Source of the DNA: Larix kaempferi
Lineage: Eukaryota; Streptophyta; Pinopsida; Pinales; Pinaceae
Direction of reading: 5' to 3'
DNA: 64,000 nt
Assembly: GCA_027924585.1 (NCBI GenBank)
Contig: BSBM01000307.1
Location: 14,865,501 to 14,929,500 of the forward strand
Below the pieces are notes generated by a model. The model was given only the letters and a program-made list of their open reading frames with translations, made no database searches and was not told the DNA's origin. Shown piece after piece: positions 1-12,122 of this stretch; positions within the stretch are counted from its first letter, which is position 1; the number at the start of each line of letters is the position of its first letter. The position numbers and the translations under genes were made by a program.

Positions 1-11
1 CCTTTAGGTAC
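1..11 (-). pseudogene. Copia A pol fragment at window edge
   Basis: Read on the minus strand, these bases continue the RYL-KG motif that breaks off at 22372 in the same element. The related copy in copia C has the same motif intact near 17830-17840. Bases 7-11 (GGTAC) are the left TSD of gypsy B. The rest of the RNase H and the 3' LTR of copia A must lie to the left of the window. Confidence 0.85.
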
Positions 12-881
12 TATTACACCTAAAATCTACCCATCATCATGATTTAGTGTATACATCCCTAAAGTCACCTGGACCTAGTGCTCATTTGGGAGTATTTGTA
101 CTCAGTTTGTACAACCTTTTGAGAGATCGTCGCAAGTTGCCCCATAGCAAGGTGCGACGAGGACTATTAATGGAAAAAAATAGCCATTTCAAGATCTTTC
201 TCGAAGCTTGCCCATTTGGGGACTTATCCCTGATCTCTTGGAGAGTTGGTACTCGACCCCTAACTCATTGGGAAGATCCCCTATCTCTCTCCTATCATCT
301 CTCAACCTATCCTATCCATAACCTCATCCACTTAGTCCTATATATATGAAGCTCACTCCCATACCAAAGGGAGGAAGACCATGGTATCTACATGCTGGTG
401 AAATCTCTCTTAGACACCTTCACTCACCTCTTGGAGAATTCATTCTTCCTCGGAAGGGCTTGGTAATTGGCTTGTTTGGAGAAGGGTTGCTACATTAAGT
501 CATTGGTTGTAGTTCTATATCTCTATCATGTACTCCTCTATTTGCAGTAATACAAATGCTTTCCACCAATATCGTTCTTATGTGTGATGATGTTGTGTTG
601 TTTACCTGCTTAACTGTTTACATAGATCTCTTATTGTATAGATGCTCTTTACTCGTTTCTCTTTTCTGTGTCTTAATAGGTCTTGCAGCTTGGATCTGAA
701 AACCTCGGGACATGGAGCAACATTCAGGAGAAAGGATAGAAAATCAAAGAGGTAAGACATCTAGTACTTGATCCTTAAGTAGATCTAGGAAACGTGTTTG
801 CAATCTATTCTATTTGTTCTAGACTCGCATTGAGCTAGGGAGATCCGACTCACCTCCGGTCGAGTTGATTGTCCGGTAACA
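12..881 (+). repeat. Gypsy B 5' LTR
   Basis: 870 bp, matching 14450-15313 plus 22331-22366 almost base for base. It starts TATTACACC (TGTTACACC in the other copy) and ends GTCCGGTAACA. The 3' copy has about 39 extra bases near 14562-14600, where a short GTCGCA/TGCGAC-rich unit is repeated. It carries the promoter of the element. Confidence 0.95.
339..346 (+). promoter_or_regulatory. TATA box of gypsy B 5' LTR
   Basis: TATATATA in a conserved context (CTTAGTCC...TGAAGCTC), repeated at 14807-14814 in the 3' LTR. Its position about 330 bp into the LTR suits a U3 promoter. Inferred from sequence only. Confidence 0.5.
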
Positions 882-903
882 AATCTGGCGACCATACTGG
901 GGA
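882..903 (+). other. Primer-binding site of gypsy B
   Basis: Directly after the 5' LTR comes AATCTGGCGACCATACTGGG. The TGGCGACC start, within a few bases of the LTR end, is typical of a plant gypsy tRNA primer site. I cannot name the tRNA with certainty. Confidence 0.6.
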
Positions 904-3439
904 GTAATCTTGTTTAGTGATGATTAATCTGAGTCATTTTCAGTTGATTACTTGTCACAAGCCTTGTTGTCATTTCTTTTTCCATTTTCCTTCTTAGGAT
1001 TGATTCCATTGTCAGATCTTCGTGTTGAAGATCCTGATCTTCTTCCTTTGAGTTTGTACAACTCAGTTTCAAACCTATTGGTGGTTCATTTTTGAGAGAT
1101 CTGATTCATTTTTGAATCTAGAACTCGCCTGTCGCACCTGGGCAGTGAAAACAGAGCGACACTGTGTTTTTCTGAGTCTTTGTTTTTTTACTGTTGCTTG
1201 ATCATCGCAGCCTGTGTATTGGTGGATTGCAACATCGTCGCATCTCTCGTGTAGGTAAACTGCAGTGTCGCATTGTTTGCAAATCCAGAGTGCGCCGATC
1301 TGTCGAGACTTAGCTTACAGGCATCCATCCTCTTGTTTGACGGTCTAAGCCTTGTTTTTATGTATGAACTCCCTCTATGCTACAACATCTAGCCAAAGAT
1401 CCCTTTTTGATTTGTGTGTTGAGAGTTTGGTTTGTTTGGATTGACTTTGGGTTCTGCTTTGGACAAGTTTGAAATCAATAGTGGCGGATACTTTTGTCTC
1501 CCCCACCTTCATCCATTCACTCTTGCATTCCCTTCATCCCATCCCTGATTTGATCATTGCAATGGATCAGCTTCTAGACCTCATCTACTTTTGTTTTGAG
1601 CCTTGCTTGCTTAGTTTGCTTGTTGCTGCTTGATTTTGAGTTAAGTGTGTCTTTTTGCTCGGTTGAGTGCTTGCCTTTTCTTGAGTTTTTTGAGTGTATG
1701 AGTGCCGCAAGTAACATTTTCTTTTCAGTCATTTAGATCTGAAAGCAAAGTTGTCTTCAAGTTTATTGCTTTTATACATCCATTGAAAGATTAAAAGTGC
1801 TTCTTTCTCATTATTTCTCAAAAAGTTATTGAAGAAAGATCATTGTGCATTGGAATGTTTTGGAAAGATGAATGGAAATATGATTGATTGTGTTTTTCTT
1901 GAATTATGAGTTATTCATCTTCTTGAAAAGCTCTAGTACATTTCTTTTTTCTCAAAAGTAGTGTCCATGCTAGGGAAAGATAGGTGCATTTTTTATTCTT
2001 GTTGCCTTTAGATCATTGAATAGAGAAAGTGAAAAGCTTTCATTTTCGTTTTAGAATCCTCTCATTTCATTACTTAGTGTTGTTTTGATTTGAAAAGGTA
2101 AAGAAAAGAAAAAATACTTTGATTTGGATAGTAGTGTTGTGTACGTTTACATGTTTCGTCGAAAAATAAAAGAGTATTTTCATTGTCAAATTTGTTTGCA
2201 TTGGGAATTGTGTTGCATTGAGTTTGTTTGGCAATACCATTGGAAAAAGCTTTCTCCTTACCATAGGTAGAATTCATCGAAAGAAAAGAATATTTCATGC
2301 ATGTAGCTAGGACTTGCATTTTGTTTCCGATTATGTACTCACCTCATGCATTCACCTAACCGTCCAAGATAAAATCAACGGTAGAACTAGGTAAAATGTT
2401 TAGTAACTTATGTGTAAGTTAGAGATGTGTTCCGGCATCGTTAAGCGTGGTAGCTGTCGTTACTTGCCAGCACTGTAGTCTGGGGGTATTGTAGTCTTCC
2501 ACGTACATCAGTATATCGAGCTCCTTCACGTACCCACCAAGTACCATAATCTGTACTTGGCATATATTGAAGGGTGTATCATGTACTCGACATGTATATC
2601 GAAAGGTCTCGTGCCAACGGTTGTGCATTAGACAACACCACTACGGATTTGAGCTCCCACGTACCTTACATATATCGGAAGACACCATTAGGATTCCTGA
2701 AACCAACCGAGTTAACCATTTGGCCATCTTGGAAAAGCAATACACCAAGAACAGCACTCAGGGAGATTAGCACGCACGTCTTGTCCAAGTAGTCGGGTAT
2801 GAAGGCAAGGGTACGATCCCAATCCTCCTTATCGTGTCATACTGTTGGACTCTGCAGTATATTACAGTTTGCGATGCCTTGATAATCCCGTGAGGTTCCA
2901 GACTTTTGAATCCACTGTCACATAAGTTTGCTTGTTGCCTTGGTTTGAGTAGGTTTTCTTAGACTGCTTTTCTTTTAGTATACCTTTAGGAGAAACGCTG
3001 TTTCGGCCCTTTTTGGCTGATTTTCCTGATACTCTAGTGGATTTTCCCTGGAGAAGGTCCCGTAGGATCTTGAACTTGCCACCCGAATTTCCCCTTAATC
3101 TGGAGCGTTTTTAGAGGGTAAGAATGGATTAGCGTAACGCGGTTGTAGTTACTGACGTAGGGAACCCCACTTTGAATATTGGCGGACATTTGTTTCCACT
3201 AGATTCACCTGCCTCTCATCCCATGTAGGATGAAGGAGCACAAACCCCCACTTCACATGACCTTTCTCCCGTCATCCCGGGAGAACCTGGATCGTTGGAA
3301 TGGATAAGCCGACCCTAGGATGACCCTACACTAGCTGTTGGTCCTTCAGCAGCTTACTGGACATCTTCCACAGACCATCCAATGGCTCATTTTTCCATCT
3401 CATCCCCACCTAACTAGACTACTCTAGAGTTCACTAGGC
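904..3439 (+). other. Gypsy B untranslated leader
   Basis: About 2.5 kb between the primer site and the first gag-like sequence, with no ORF over about 80 codons that resembles a protein. Long leaders are known in Tat and related gypsy elements. I see no strong internal repeat in it. Confidence 0.55.
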
Positions 3440-5854
3440 CTCACTATAGGCCTGACCTTGCCGATACTTTTGGCCCCATCCACGAACGTTTGGAACAGTT
3501 ACGTGTTAAAGGAGATGAGCTCCGAAGACAAAGTCTTGAGCGACACTCTGAAGAGTTCCACAATCGTCATTTCCAAATATGACTTGACAACGGAAACATC
3601 CCAGTTCATTCGATATCTTTCGGATCACCTGAAGCACCCCACCACGTGACCACTAATGAGACTAGTCAACCCTCACAGGAATCCAATCCTGCACCTGAAG
3701 TGAAGCAACTGGTGGAAGGACAACGGTCCAACACACCTGTCACTACCATGGTTACTTTACCAGTTCCTCCCCCACTTCAAAATTCTAGGGGAGGGTACTC
3801 CATTCCTACGGATTATCTTATTGGTAATCTTATTACCATGGTAGCTAGTCAACAACCCACATTGGTTCAATCTTTGAGTAGTGGTCAGTCCATTGTGGCT
3901 GGGGGGCAACCCCCGTTTCCTAACCAGAACATTGGTTGAGTCCCCAACGGACCTTATGTTGGACCTTCCCAACCTGCTAGACTGCCCACCATGCGATTAT
4001 CTCATGTTGGAGAGCTGTCCAATGTAACCCAATCCTCATGGAGTCAACCATAGCCAGGTTCTTTTAACCCTGTTCCGGGTCAACCTAATCTCGGAAACGG
4101 ACCATACAGGATACCTTATCCTGGGAATCCATACACTCTGTGGGGCAAACAACCTGTGTTGCAACATGGACCCCAACTGACTATCCCTCAAGTACCACCA
4201 CCCTTGATCGGTCCTTCGCCACCTCCTGTTGGAGGCGACGGGCCCCCACCTAATGTTGGCGGATTCCCACCTCATTTTACCTACAACGCCCCTCACCCCT
4301 CAAGCAGTGGTGAGAATTTTCCACCACCTCCTACAAGCGGAGGCAGCGGCGGACCACCCTATCATGGTGGAGGAGGACGTTTTCCTTCGAGTGGCGGCGG
4401 TGGTCCACCACCCCTCCAAGAGGAGGCGGTGGAGGACCTAATTACCCTAGTGGTGGCGGTGGTGGTGGAAACCCTCATCCTTCCGGCAGTGGAGGTGGTG
4501 GGGGCCCCCACCCATCTGGCAGCGGAAGTGGTCCTCCACCTCCTCTAGGCGGAGGCAGTGGTGGGCCACCTTATTACGGTTATGGACCTCCACCTCCTCC
4601 CGGTGGTGTCAGCGGACCTCCACCCCCTCCCGAAGGTGGAGGTGGACCCCCACCTTATTGGAATGGACCACCTTATGGTGGCGAACCTCCTTACGGTCGG
4701 GGCGGCACACCCCCCTACGGTCAGTTTTATCCTGGTACACCTTACGGTCAGTTTAGTCCTTACACATCATATCCGTATTATCAATACATGTAGCCTAATC
4801 CATAGCTGCCCTTTTTGGCTACTTTGGACCTACCTGACCTTTCTCGTTTAACCAACGATCCTATTTACCATGGATTTAACTGGCCACCAATTCCGGTGAA
4901 ACTTCCGTTTGATATCCCCAAGTTTGACGGCAAGCCGGGTGAAGACCCCAAGAACCACATGAAGACATACCATTTATGATGTTCATCTAATTCCTTAATG
5001 GATGATTCAATTCATCTTAGATTGTTCCAAAGGACTCTCACCGGTTCGGCTTCCAAGTGGTACATCGAGTTGCCCCCAAACTCTTTTCCTGATTTTGGCT
5101 CTCTTGCTATGAACTTTTTGACACACTTCCAGCTGCCTATACAGTATGAGACTGGTATTGATATTTTAACCTCGCTCCGTCAGAATACCGCCACTCACAT
5201 TTCGGATCATATCCACAAGTGGCAAAGGAGATGACGTCTCATTAAAGCTCCCATTCCAGATCAGCTCCTAACAAACTGGTTTGCTAAATCGCTTCTTCCC
5301 ACCATAGCAAAAGATGTTTCCATGCGAGGTCCTGTCACCGAAGAACAAGCCATCGCGAGTGCTCATCTATTAGACCTGGTTTATACCCAGTCCGGCACTT
5401 TGTTTGATATTTTGCCTAACACACCCCGGGACATCAATGATCCCACGAAACCACATAAGGGACAAAAAGCTGATGGAATTATTGGTTCCCTCACCACCCA
5501 GCCTACTGTTAGCAGTGTCGGATCATCCAACCCAACTCCAGCTGGACATAGCACTGACAAGTCCACTCCTCCTACTGTAACTGAAGAGGTGAATTCTGTT
5601 CAATCAGCTTCATCTCAGAAGTTTAATGGAAAAAAGAAGAACAAGGGGAAACCCAAGAAGTCTTCTGCCCAACAAGAAACGAAGAGAACTCTTGAAGATA
5701 CTAAGTAGAAAAGGAAAATGAAATATCCTTGCTTACTGTGTGGAGAAGATCATTTCTCCAAAGAGTGCCCCCATAGAGACGAAGTGCAAAATTTTCTTAT
5801 GGGTAAACCGACTCCCCCAGTCCTCAATGATCCGTTTCCTGCTCAAAATCAGTA
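3440..5854 (+). pseudogene. gag: Gypsy B gag (capsid and zinc knuckle), broken
   Basis: The structural protein of the element, which would form its virus-like particle. A coiled-coil-like start (HERLEQLRVKGDELRRQ, near 3477-3530) is followed by a Pro/Gln-rich part, then a Gly/Pro-rich low-complexity tract (4175-4790) that includes a shift from frame 1 to frame 3 near 4420. The retrotransposon gag core follows (FDIPKFDGKPGEDPKNH near 4910-4960; GSASKWYIELPP near 5045-5085). A zinc knuckle of form C-x2-C-x4-H-x4-C lies at about 5730-5775. Stops occur near 3576, 3937, 4050, 4790, 4976, 5232 and 5706. The Gly/Pro block before the core is unusual. Gag identity is firm; the exact start is not. Confidence 0.85.
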
Positions 5855-6986
5855 GATGATTGCTCAAACCCCTCCAGCCCAGGGGGAACCATCCAATACC
5901 GCGCATGTTCTCATGTTGCGTAACAAGGCGATCAATTTAACTATTCGCTCGCAATCTTATGAACAGGTCCCTTCGAAGGAACCCGCCAAAAGTAATACTG
6001 AAAAAGCTTCTAACTCTTTACCTGATGTCACTGTACCATCGACTTCTCTCACCATAGAGAGACCCTCTTTAGATTCGATATTGCGTCCGCCCAAGAGTAC
6101 GATTTGAAAAGCTGTTTTCAATCCTAATGCTCGCATGGCAAAAAATTACAATATCGTAGAATACTTGGCCCAAGCTCCTTGTGCCATGTCCACCCTGGAA
6201 GTTTTGCAGAATTGTCCCAATCAACGCAAAACTCTCCTTGCCTCTATTGGTGTAGTTGACCCAGATTCCTCGAATAGCATCATGTTTCATCTTGACAACC
6301 TCAAGCCGAGGCTCTCACACCAACTCACATTCCAAGTTACTGTGAACCTTGGTGGGAAGATTGTCCATCGCACTCTTTTGGACAAAGGAGCTTCCACTTC
6401 TATCATGTCCATTGCTTGTTGGAGAGCCATTGGCTCCCCTGAATTGAGTCATTCTCCTACCACATTGAAATCATTCGACGGGCGTGGCTTTCAACCTCAT
6501 GGGCTCTTACAAGCTCTTGCAGTTGAGTTGGGCAGAAAGATCGTAACCATTAATGTGGAAGTGGTCTCAGACCCGTTAGATTATAATCCCTTGCTCGGTC
6601 GCAATTGGTTTTATACCATGCAAGCGGTAGCCTCTTCAGTCTTCTGCACAGTACAATTCCCCCACCAAGGATGAATTGTTACTATCGACCAGTTAGATTT
6701 TTGTACACCGGATGCCACTACTCATCCTGGTGACCATGTTCCTTCCATTGGGCAGTCATCAAAATAGAATGAGAGTGTAGGGGTTGTCCTATTGAAATAT
6801 TCATCTCTCATGGGCATTTTTCCAACCGCGGACCCGCCTAATCATGTTGCCACGGTGAACATGATCTCCACTGAGACTTTATCTCACTCAAATGATGCTT
6901 GGCTTGTACTGGATGAAGCCACAACACACCTGTTTGGAGATATGATGCCTCATTCACACGCTGAACATATTTATGAGGCTATCTAA
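5855..6986 (+). pseudogene. Gypsy B protease region
   Basis: This continues in frame 3 after gag. The retropepsin-like domain spans 6300-6674. The active-site motif reads LLDKGASTSIM, where the family has D-S/T-G-A, so a lysine replaces the residue after the catalytic Asp. The downstream flap and the DYNPLLGRNW motif (near 6580-6610) match plant gypsy proteases. Stops at 6105, 6672 and 6765 split the frame. It would cleave the Gag-Pol polyprotein in the particle; with the altered motif and stops it is unlikely to work. Confidence 0.82.
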
Positions 6987-7010
6987 TCAGCTCCGGAGGA
7001 CCATTTACCT

Positions 7011-8640
7011 ATGGCCTCCCCATCTTGTTCTCTACATCGGACGTCCTCTCTACTTGATCTCTTACTTCGAACTTTTCATTCAGACAAGTCCATCATGGAA
7101 GTAATGAATGTTGACGACAGTCTGTGGGATGATCTCCATCATAGATCATCTTTTATTCCTCCTTTGGAATACATAGAGAACAACATCCATACCCTCTTTT
7201 CACCAGATATCTACCCATCGCCTCTGTCCCCCATCCTTACATGTCTTATGGACACAGAGGGAAACTTGGCCAACATTGAGCCAACCACCCCGATAGACAT
7301 CTCGGTGAAACCTGGTATAGTGGAACACATTCGCATAGGCCAAAAGTGTTCCCCTGAAGAAATTTTTGTTAGCCCGGCCTTGTTCCAGCAATTTCGAGAC
7401 GTGTTTGCTTGGTCCTATGAGGAGATGCCTAGGATAGAACCCACAATTATTTCTCACAAAATAGAAACCTATCCCGACATCAAACCTGTACATCAAAAGT
7501 TGCGACCGGTACACCCCCAGAAGACTGCGGCAATAAAGGCATAAATTGAAAAGCTCTTAAAGGCTGGCTTTATTTATCCTGTCCCATTGACGGATTGGGT
7601 CTCAAACGCCGCTCCTGTGAACAAAAAGCAGGGCACCATCCGCGTCTGTGTTGATTATTAGGACCTTAATCGGGCTTGTCCAAAAGATAATTACTCGACC
7701 CCCTTCATCGACCATATCATCGACAACTATGCCAGAAGCGTCATCTTCTCATTCATGGATGACTTTTCTGGTTACAACCAAATTGAGATCAACCCAGCCA
7801 ACCAACATAAGACGGATTTCATCTGCCCATGGGGTACATTCGCTTATAGCAAGCTCCCATTTGGCCTTAAAAATGCTGGTGCCATGTTTTCAGTGGGCTA
7901 TGTTGTATGCCTTCCACGATATTAAGGACTTTGTGGAACCCTAATTGGATGACCTCCTTGCTCATTCAAAGCAGCGTGAGTTCCACATCAATCATCTGAC
8001 GGCCATTTTCCTCAGATGCAGACAGTACAATATCTGTCTGAATCCTCACAAGTGTATCTTTTGCGTTGAGTCCGGATGCCTCTTAGGATTTATCGTTTCG
8101 AAGGATGGGATCCACATTGATCCCTTAAAGGTGGAGGCCATCATCAACCTACCAACCCCGACTGATGTTACGGAACTTCAAAGTCTCCAAGGGAAGGCAA
8201 CTTATTTAAGACGTTTTGTGTGCAATTTCGCAGAGAAGACTCAGGGCTATATGAGACTACTTAAGAAGGACGTCCCATTCATTTGGGATGATCAAGCTCA
8301 AAAATCCTTCGACAGTATCAAACATGCCATCACTCATGCCCCTGTACTCCAACCGCCTAATTATTATAGAGATTACATTTTATATCTCGCCGCTTCTACT
8401 ACCACTATCGCCATGGTTTTGGTACAGGAGGATCAATACACTTAGGAACATGTGATATACTATGCAAGTAAGGGTCTAGCTGATGCCGAAACTAGATACT
8501 CACATGTCGAAAAACTGGCTTTCGCGGAAGTCATTGCCATCCAGAATTTTCGTCACTACATCTTGCTCCGCACCACCACTATCATTGCCAACTCGAACCC
8601 CATATACCACGTACTGACACTTCAGGTGCTTGGGGGAAAG
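7011..8640 (+). pseudogene. Gypsy B reverse transcriptase and first RNase H
   Basis: The RT opens with the connector HQKLRPVHPQK (about 7490-7525). Conserved blocks follow: VNKKQGTIRVCVDY then a stop (about 7660), DDFSGYNQIEINP, and KLPFGLKNAGA (about 7850-7882). A frameshift near 7885-7892 moves the reading from frame 3 to frame 1. The polymerase box is damaged: a stop codon stands where the first residue of the YLDD signature should be (7942-7944), followed by LDDLLAHS. The canonical gypsy RNase H follows at about 8290-8640 (YASKGLADAETRYSHVEKLA). It would copy the RNA genome into DNA; it is inactive here. Confidence 0.9.
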
Positions 8641-10053
8641 TATTCACGCTGGATTGTGATACTGCAAGAACTTTTCGAGAAAGCTAAGTCTAAGAAGTCT
8701 TTGGTGTTTGCTGAGCTCATTTGCGACCTTCCCTGTCCTGATGTAGTAATTGAGCACAGTGACTCATTTCCGGATGAATCATTGTTTCTCATCAGTATGA
8801 CTGACCCCTGGTATGGAGATATCCTATTGTATCTTCAAACCCAACGCTTCGATCCTCAACTTTCTCGCGACGATCATCGTAAGGTTCGTCACCATGCAAA
8901 GTATTACTTAATCATCAATGATACTTTGTATCGTCATGGCGTCGATTCAATCCTTCGACGTTGTCTCACTCATGATGAGGCTGAACGCGTTGTGAATGAC
9001 TGTCACGCTGGGGCATGTGGTGGTCATCTCTCTGGGATGGCTACAGCCCAGAAGATTTTGCACGCAGGATATTACTAGCCTACTATCTTGAAAGATTGTA
9101 TTGAGGCCATTAAAAAATGTCCTCCTTGTCAACACTTCCACACAAAGAAGTGCACTCATCCTACCCCACTACATCCGGTTATTACCGTTGGCCGATTTGC
9201 AAAATGGGGCATCGATTTTATGCACTGTAAGCCTACCTCGGCTAGGGGGCATAGTTACATCATCGTAGCTATGGATTACTTCACAAAGTGGGCCAAGGCT
9301 ATGCCTACATACCAAAACAATGGCAAAACCGCAACACTCTTCATGTTCAATCATGTGATAGTGCGGTTTGGAGTTCCGCAAGCCATAGTTACCGATCATG
9401 GTTCTCACTTTTAGAATCACATGGTTGATGAATTGAGTGATAGGTTGGGTTTTATCCATGAAAACTCGACACCCTACTACCCGCAATCCAATGGACAGGT
9501 CGAGGCAATTAACAAGGTCTTGAAAACTATGATCCAAAGGATGGTAGGGACACAAAATTCCAACTAGCATAATATGCTCTTTTCAGCATTATGGGCCTAC
9601 TGAACTACCATTAAAACTACCACAGGCTTCACTCCCTTCCAATTGGTATATGGATTGGAGGCTATTCTACTGATAGAGTGCAAAATCCCGTCTTTATAGC
9701 TCATGGTCGAACTTCTTCCTAACACTACTGCTAAGGAAGAACGTCTCTTACACCTAGCCCAACTTGACGAGTCTCGCCGTGATGCTGCTCTTGCTAATGA
9801 AGCACATAAGAAATGCATCAAGGCCCAATACGATAAGTCGGTTGAACCTCATATCCTTAACGAAGGTGATCTGGTCCTCACTTATGACCAGAAGCACGAT
9901 AAGATAGGAGCTGGGAAGTTCGAGTCCATGTGGCATGGACCCTACGTCATAAAACGTGTGTTGGAAAAAGGTGCCTATGAGCTTGAAGATTATGATGGAA
10001 TCTCTTTGGGTGAACCCCGCAATGGGCTTTACCCGAAGAGATATTACACTTGA
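8641..10053 (+). pseudogene. Gypsy B integrase
   Basis: All in frame 1, directly after RNase H. The H2C2 zinc-binding module (CHAGACGGH ... CPPC, about 9001-9130) is followed by the catalytic core. Asp 1 is in GIDFMHC, Asp 2 in VTDHGSHF, and Glu is in the segment YYPQSNGQVEAINK, so the D-D-E triad is present. The C-terminal domain (GDLVLTYDQKHDKIGAGKFE...WHGPYVIKRV) ends at 10053 without a chromodomain, which excludes chromoviruses. Stops stand at 9076, 9412, 9565, 9601 and 9700. Integrase would insert the cDNA and generate the 5-bp TSD seen at the ends. Confidence 0.9.
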
Positions 10054-10154
10054 TCTCTCATGCATAGACTTGCTTGTATATATTGTACATGGCGTGTTTT
10101 TGTGTTTTTGTGTGGTGTGACGCATTTGTTTTTCGAGAGTCTTTTGATCTTGTT

Positions 10155-10586
10155 TCCACTTCTTATTCCATGTTCTATCTACGTGTGCAAATGGAAACAT
10201 GCTATGGATTCACGGAATACGCCAGCCGACATACCCTTCACCCTTCTTCGGCAGCCTGGGTACTATATTCCCCAACAAGTGAGCTCATTAGCTCAGGAGG
10301 AAGTTGCCTAGGGTTTGTGACCAACAATGCAGCAGAATATCAGGCAATAATTGGAACCCTAACTAATGTCATTTCCTTGGGTATGAACCACATTGTCATC
10401 CACATGGATTCTCAATTAGTGGTTTCCCATCTGAACCGGATATACGCCATTCGTGATCCCATCCTACTCTGTCTCTTCAGATGAGTATGTTTCCTGTAAA
10501 GGTCATTTGAATCTGTTCAATACCTGCACATTCCATGCGAGTTAAACACAGTTGCTGACTCGATGGCCAATTTCATTTTGGATTAG
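10155..10586 (+). pseudogene. Gypsy B second, archaeal-like RNase H (aRNH), downstream of integrase
   Basis: A frame-3 reading about 100 bases after integrase. It shows the plant aRNH signature: AWVLYSP, SGGSCLGFVTNNAAEYQAII (catalytic Glu in AEY), HMDSQLVVSHLN (Asp in MDS), and NTVADSMANFILD (final Asp in VAD) ending at the stop at 10584-10586. The first catalytic Asp appears changed to Glu (FTEYASR for the usual F/Y-T-D-G). Two stops lie near 10480-10500. Dual-RNase H elements are a mark of the Tat lineage. The usual textbook order has aRNH between RNase H and integrase, so the position after integrase is noteworthy. It may have been translated separately. Confidence 0.8.
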
Positions 10587-10817
10587 TACATTGCACACAC
10601 ATAACATCCATAATATGCAAAAGCATTCATAACATGTAAATCTAATGTACAGAAGCAAACATGTAAACAAGATCACATCACTAATCATTCCAAAGACACA
10701 TAATGTATAAATCGTCTATAATGTATATATATATAAATCACTCAAAAGTAGTGCTGGTACAAAATCTGAAGCACAATGGCTTTCAGTGACTCAGTAAGTA
10801 CAAAAAAGTTGAGGCCT

Positions 10818-12122
10818 CTAAGCTCTCAGTACAATTCTAAAAGTGCACTCAGGCTGGATGCCTGACCCGTAACCCCTAGCTCTAACAACTCTCTGATGTT
10901 GGGTGAGAAAGAAGTCTACAGTACGAGCCACCTTGCGGAGTAAGGAGTTGAAGGTCATGGATGCTCCAACTCCAAGTCTTTGCATGGGCCTCGGTAGGTC
11001 ATCGATAGCTGGCTTAGGTATCTCCACGGTCAGCTGGGATAGGTTCTGGTACACCTCCTCCATCTCCTCGATGGCGGCATGAGCACTTGCAGGAGCCACT
11101 GCCTCCCCACCTCTGTCCTCGCCAGAAGGGAGAGACCTATTTGTCGCATGGGGCCCACATCTGCACAGACATATTTCGTACTTGTCAGCACTACATAAAA
11201 AATATATATATATAACTCACAAAACTAAAAAGTACAAAGGTTTTGTTCTTACTGATATCACCCAATGCTGCACCCTCTGGCAGCACCAAGTCAGGATCCT
11301 CCCAAAAGTCCGTGCCACCATATGGGAAATCCTCGACCATGAGCATCTGGCCCTCTAGCCAGTTGAAGAACTCGAGGCCAAAAGTGATGATGGGACCCCC
11401 ACCATGATGGGTCATCAACTCTTCCCACCTGAGCATGCGTGGATCTCTCAGATCCCTTTCATCCAATAGCACCTGCGGGCGCAAGAGAGGAACCCGCTCC
11501 AAGATGAACGACACTATGATTAATCCGTATCCAAACTGGTTGAGATCCCCTCGCCGACACTTGGTCAGCTGAGCTCAGATGTTTTCGAGGAGACCCTTGC
11601 ACCAGCTGAACACCATGGGGGACATACAGTCCTCCGCATATAACATCTAGGTCCGAGTAACCGTATGTGGAGCTTGGCTACCTGCCACCCTGGCAATAGT
11701 AGGTAGTACAGTCCTCAGTGGATGACTCACAACATCTCTGATGAGTATCTTCCCGCTGGAAGGACGAGAAGTAGCAACATAGTGCTGTGACACCATGTCC
11801 TCAACTGTACGATCACTGGCCCATGTCCCAATGAGTTGTATAGCGTCCCCTCTTTGGGACAAACCAGTCAGAAAGTATATGTCCTCAATGTCAATGTTGA
11901 GGATATGCTCACCTATGACAAAGTACCATTGGGATGCATCCCAACTCTAGAGCATGTGTGTCAAGAATGGGATTTGGGCTCTCATCCCCTGTACCTGGAA
12001 GAACTTGAGAAACCCATAGTTTCACAAAGTAGCCACACATTGTGGATCGTTTGCGGCTTGCTCATCCTCTATCTCATGTTCTCTCTCTCGCCACTCTAGT
12101 ACGATCTCTGCTTGCTGGGAAC
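10818..12122 (-). pseudogene. Antisense gene-like frame inside gypsy B, with candidate intron
   Basis: Read on the minus strand, one frame runs from 12122 to 11253 (290 codons) broken by about four stops. It contains coherent protein-like sequence, for example IDIEDIYFLTGLSQRG, RWEELMTHHGGGPIITFG and FPYGGTDFWEDPDLVLPEG. A candidate acceptor (TTGGCAG) precedes it. A candidate intron at 11252-11161 runs from GTAAGA to TGTGCAG, and a second exon continues to 10818 (AAIEEMEEVYQNLSQL). The exon joint is off by one base, so a small indel has broken the frame. The EDIYFLTGL piece weakly recalls plant mobile domain (PMD) proteins. Antisense genes between pol and the 3' LTR are known in Tat elements such as maize Grande. 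Function unknown. Confidence 0.55.

Noticed and set aside
4558-4851. 97-codon ORF rich in His, Leu and Val
   Set aside because: Frame-1 shadow of the Gly/Pro-rich gag tract, which is read in frame 3 here.
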